Origin: Megalopta genalis
Lineage: Eukaryota; Arthropoda; Insecta; Hymenoptera; Halictidae
Direction of reading: 5' to 3'
DNA: 64,000 bases
Assembly (NCBI RefSeq): GCF_051020955.1
Contig: NC_135018.1
Location: forward strand, 11,361,439 to 11,425,438
In this document: positions 60,171 to 64,000 of the stretch, piece after piece
Layout: every line of letters begins with the position of its first letter
Numbering within the stretch: the first letter of the stretch is position 1
Notes under the pieces: generated by a model
What the model saw: only the letters and a program-made list of their open reading frames with translations
What the model was told of the DNA's origin: nothing
Databases searched by the model: none
Made by a program: the position numbers and the translations under genes

Positions 60171-62532
60171 ATATATCTGTCAGTTATAATATTCATGATT
60201 CGAGACGGACCTGCTCACGTCTGACACATTGTACTGCAAATCGATTCGTAATTGGATTTTCCGTGAAGATTATCAATATCAAGTAATGCGTGAATGGATA
60301 ATGCCATCATTGTTACAATAAGCTATTCGTGCGCTGCGAATTGTGATATCGACAGTTTTCTATCGAATGTAATGCGCCCTAATTGAAGTCATTATCAATA
60401 ACATCGAATTCAAAGTCACCTGAATGATGTTTAGCTTGCAGATTATATTTTCGGATAATCTGTCTAACGATTGGATTTCCAAGATGGAGGTTTTATCAGG
60501 TTTACTCTGGAAAGGGGGATAGTTCGATTGATTTCCCAGACACAGTACATTCCAAAGGTCAGGGATTCCAGTCCCTTGAAACAGAATGGATTCGAGCCAT
60601 TAGTTGCAAAGGCAGTAATATAGCGGAAAGGGAGACGCTTAAGTGCAGAAGACAGCATTGACATTGATCAGCGATTAGAAGCAGCCAGCTTCGAGGAAAT
60701 TCTGTGAACGGATCGTTCGTTTTTCGTCCGAAACGAAGATACACTCGATATTATAAGTGGTACCAGCGAAATACCAATTGCAAGAAATACATTTTCAATA
60801 GTAAGTGACATATCATTTTTCCAAGCATTATTTTGTCGTTCTGGTGCGAGAATTTATAAGACTGTGTCTAACAGGTGCTTCATATGCGATCATATTCATT
60901 ACATATCCATTATTTATTTACCGCTTACTATTATAAACAATTGTTCAATTACATTTTCCTTGGCTGTTTATCTAATATATTACTGTTACTAAAGAATAAT
61001 ATTTTTATTCAATTGCTAGCATAAAAAAGTCAGCAAAAGAAATTCCTCTCTTCTTCTGATTGTTGTAAAATAACGTATCAAAAAGAAAAGTTGTTTTAGA
61101 AGAATTCTACTAAAACATCACCTGGTTAATCAGTCTTATTCGTTAAAATTAAAATTGTCGTTTGACGCATTCGCAATTAATATGAAGCTTAGCGATACCT
61201 TTATAGTTCTTTTTTTTAAGTGAGAATTAGTTATCTTCTGTCTCGGAAATTAAGCTATGCACCGTATATTTAACGCATAATTTGCAAAAGGTACGAGCTT
61301 CAAATAAATTCCAGATAGAAGAGAAATCCCGCTGGATTTGTTAATGCCGGCAGGAAACGCGGTTCGCTCGCTGCAATTCGAAGGAAAATGTGCGACTTCG
61401 ATCGACATCTTGTTAAGCCACTTGACATTATTTCACCGACGTTCGACGATCTCGTATTTCTGATTCGCTTAGGCATTGATGTCGGCTTAAAGTCAGGTTG
61501 AAACTGACTGAATAAAAATAATTTCAGTCTTTCTGTGCTTAATTTATCCGACGTATTAAGCCGGCCCATATGATATTGATGTTTCACATAAAATTGGACT
61601 AAAAACATTTCTTGTTCCACATCGTATTTAATCGAAATAGTTATTAATTTGAACATATTATTAATATGTTCAATTCTATTAACAATTTAACCTTAACATA
61701 TTATGTCTATGAAACAACTAACTTGTTTTATTTTATACTCATCACTTTAATTTTTCCGTAGAAAATTATCGAAATACTCGGAACGGAGGTCTGATATCGA
61801 TAGACCATTAAATATGGAGGTCAGTAATATTCTAATTTGTATTCTTTTTCTGACACATAGAGGTTTCTATCATTGTTGCGAATGTTATCACTTATTACTT
61901 GATATCATCTAATCATTGTTCATTTATAATTGTTTCATTATTAATATTATTTGCTCATTTTAACAAAATAAATGTTTAACCTACTGGAATTTTTGTAATT
62001 AATTTCATTCAAAACTTCGAACGATCACGTTCTCCAAACTGTTGAAACTATGAATTAAGTTGGTGAATGAAGATTTTTGTAAGGTTCATTGCCACTGACG
62101 TAGAGTCTCCGACATCACATAGAACTTCTTAACCCTCTCTCCAGGGATAAAAGATTTTTAGTTTCAAACTTCCGTTTTCAATTAATTAGTTCTAGAGTTA
62201 CTTAAAACCGTTTCTTAGAAAACAAAGTTTTCTCGAACTTTTTAATTTCTCTGTCCCCTTGGAAAAACTCGTTTTAATAAACCGTAGGTAACGTGAAAGA
62301 AGAATGCTGTGATAGTTCATTCGTCCAGCATTCGTTGCTCATGCAGTTAATTATTTAATATTAAAGATTTAAATATATTCATCGTTTGCTATTTGATCGA
62401 TACTGAAAAATTCTTTTACGTAAAAACTGTTTTATTTAATCGTAAATAAATGTTGAAACTTTTCGAATGACACAATACAAATGACTTATTCACGTGACAT
62501 GATTCGAACCGATTTTAATTTGTTTAAGACGC
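60171..62532. other. AT-rich noncoding DNA
   Basis: A 118-codon ATG-initiated minus-strand frame (61300-61656) has no recognised domain and may be chance. It begins next to a perfect hairpin at 61649-61673. No supported gene. Confidence 0.35.
61649..61673. repeat. Perfect 11-bp hairpin
   Basis: The arms TTGAACATATT and AATATGTTCAA flank the centre ATT. AT-rich, cruciform-capable. Confidence 0.6.
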
Positions 62533-62741
62533 TAATCACTAGATTGCAGATTTTATGCATTTATAATTCAAATAGATTGGTGAAATTTGAAACGTTAGGG
62601 AGATTAAAAGAATTAAAAATTATCTATTCATTATTAACAACTCACTAAAACTATTAAACGAAAAACGAAATTTCTATCTTCTTCGTTGCAATTTATGAAG
62701 AAAATTTGTATTTTGCATAAAGATTTGCAGCCTACTAATCA
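62533..62741. mobile_element. CTAGACTGCGGAT-family MITE, 209 bp
   Basis: The left end TAATCACTAGATTGCAGATT and the right end AGATTTGCAGCCTACTAATC have the same paired design as 51259-51475, with TTTATGCATTTATAA and TTTGCATAA inside the ends. The interior is AT-rich. Confidence 0.7.
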
Positions 62742-64000
62742 CTTTACAGACACACGATTAAATTCAATTCTAGATGTATTAAAATGCATCAACGAATTTA
62801 TTTGTTGAAATTCACTGACATTTCATCATGAATTGTAACGGCAAATATGTCGATGTCCATATCGTGGCAACTATTGTTTAATGAAGTCAGTATTCTGGAA
62901 GATATTTGAGTGATTTGAGGGGCTCGTGTAATTTCTTATAGTAGTTCACGGGTAACATTTTTAATGTTCATTGTTTGCGATTATTGTTAGCGTGATGTCG
63001 TTAACAGACTCATAACGTTTGATCTGGTTCACGCGCAAACGCACGTACCCGCGCAATTTCCCCTAACTCGGACCTAACGCCAATTCAACAGACATATTGA
63101 ATAGAGAACGATTTTCCATCGTTCGTGCGCCATGCACGCCGCGCCGGCAAATATTTAACGAATGATGCGCGACGATCTCCGTCTGAAAATTCGATTCCAA
63201 AAGATAAATTCTGTTCTTGATAAACTGATCTGATAAACTCTGTTGTTTCCGCTCAATTGGAAACAGTCCTCAAAATTTCCAAATCGTCCAATACGACGAC
63301 AGATACGAGCTATCGGTATGATAAATATTTAACGAATTCGAAAAACCGAAAAATTTAAATAAAATGAAATTTCAAATATAAGTTGGAATGTATTAATAAT
63401 AATGTATTAATAATAAATCTAAAATATAAATTCTAATATCTCTCGAAGATTCATGTTGTCAGAAATATTTTTGTTTAAATTAAGGATATGCAACTTTCAG
63501 AATTATACAGGTTGATGAGTGCCACTTCCGTTAAACAAGCTTGCGAGAAAAATCCTGCGATTCTACGTGAAAAAAATGAGAAAAGAATTTGGTATATTTA
63601 ACACTGTTCCATTATCCAAATTGCTAATTTTCTGAATAATTGTGTGCTGAAATATATACTAACCTAAATTTCATTTTAAATATTTCAAAGCATTAACACG
63701 AATTTAATCAGTAATATTCGATCATCAGAACGATATCGAATTAGAGATAACAGTTTCTATCGCACAATCGAATGTGGAGTATGTACTGCATGATTTTTAC
63801 AATTGCAGCGTATTATAACCGAAATGCAACTGCTGTTACCCGTTGTTATCGCGAGCGATTTCCCAATGCCTTGTATTTTATACAAAAACGATCACTGTAG
63901 CCATCTATAGTGGAATCCATAACATCTGTTTTTTGTGGATTGTGCTCAACTGATTTTCAAATATAGTTTTCCTAAAAACGACCTTTTAGTTACGCTGTTT
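62742..64000. other. AT-rich noncoding DNA to window end
   Basis: No gene, RNA or repeat is recognised. The part 62980-63200 is slightly richer in GC. Confidence 0.45.

Noticed and set aside
61300..61656. 118-codon minus-strand ATG frame
   Set aside because: No recognised domain. Its start lies in a palindrome, and the length is within what chance gives in 64 kb.
62500..62520. GGTTCGAATC on the minus strand, B-box-like
   Set aside because: The surrounding sequence is AT-rich with no A box or cloverleaf.

Overview
The window looks like nuclear DNA of an insect, most likely a hymenopteran (bee, ant or wasp). This is inferred from: AT-rich sequence without operons; short coding exons bounded by GT/AG splice signals; eukaryotic tRNA-Glu genes ending in T-runs; a tRNA-derived SINE; mariner-like (TA target), TTAA-target and other miniature inverted-repeat elements; and two large tandem arrays. 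There are no bacterial features (no ribosome-binding sites, CRISPR or insertion sequences). Most open frames over 60 codons are chance frames, many opening on TTG, CTG or GTG, and are left out.

Layout. 1-33 kb: intron-like or intergenic AT-rich DNA with many small elements. It holds four candidate minus-strand exons (1035-1207, 12530-12757, 17352-17543, 28049-28194), two plus-strand tRNA-Glu genes (25027-25098, anticodon CTC; 27257-27328, anticodon TTC), a GC-rich island (11520-12240) and several minisatellites. 33.2-41.4 kb: satellite array 1, six near-identical 888-bp units plus a seventh partial unit, with degenerate relatives on both sides. 42.9-50.5 kb: satellite array 2, a GC-rich, palindrome-rich repeat of about 1.5 kb with two shortened units of about 0.94-0.96 kb. 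50.5-64 kb: AT-rich DNA with more inverted-repeat elements, a 555-bp dispersed foldback repeat in two copies, and a small minus-strand gene for a 61-residue membrane protein (59350-59535).

All convincing or plausible coding exons are on the minus strand. They could belong to one or more genes with very long introns, but their phases do not all join directly, so no full gene model can be assembled. None of the products could be assigned to a named family from sequence alone. The two arrays are the dominant structures. Their units are built partly from mobile-element pieces, and array 2 keeps a hairpin whose arms change in a base-pair-compensating way between copies.
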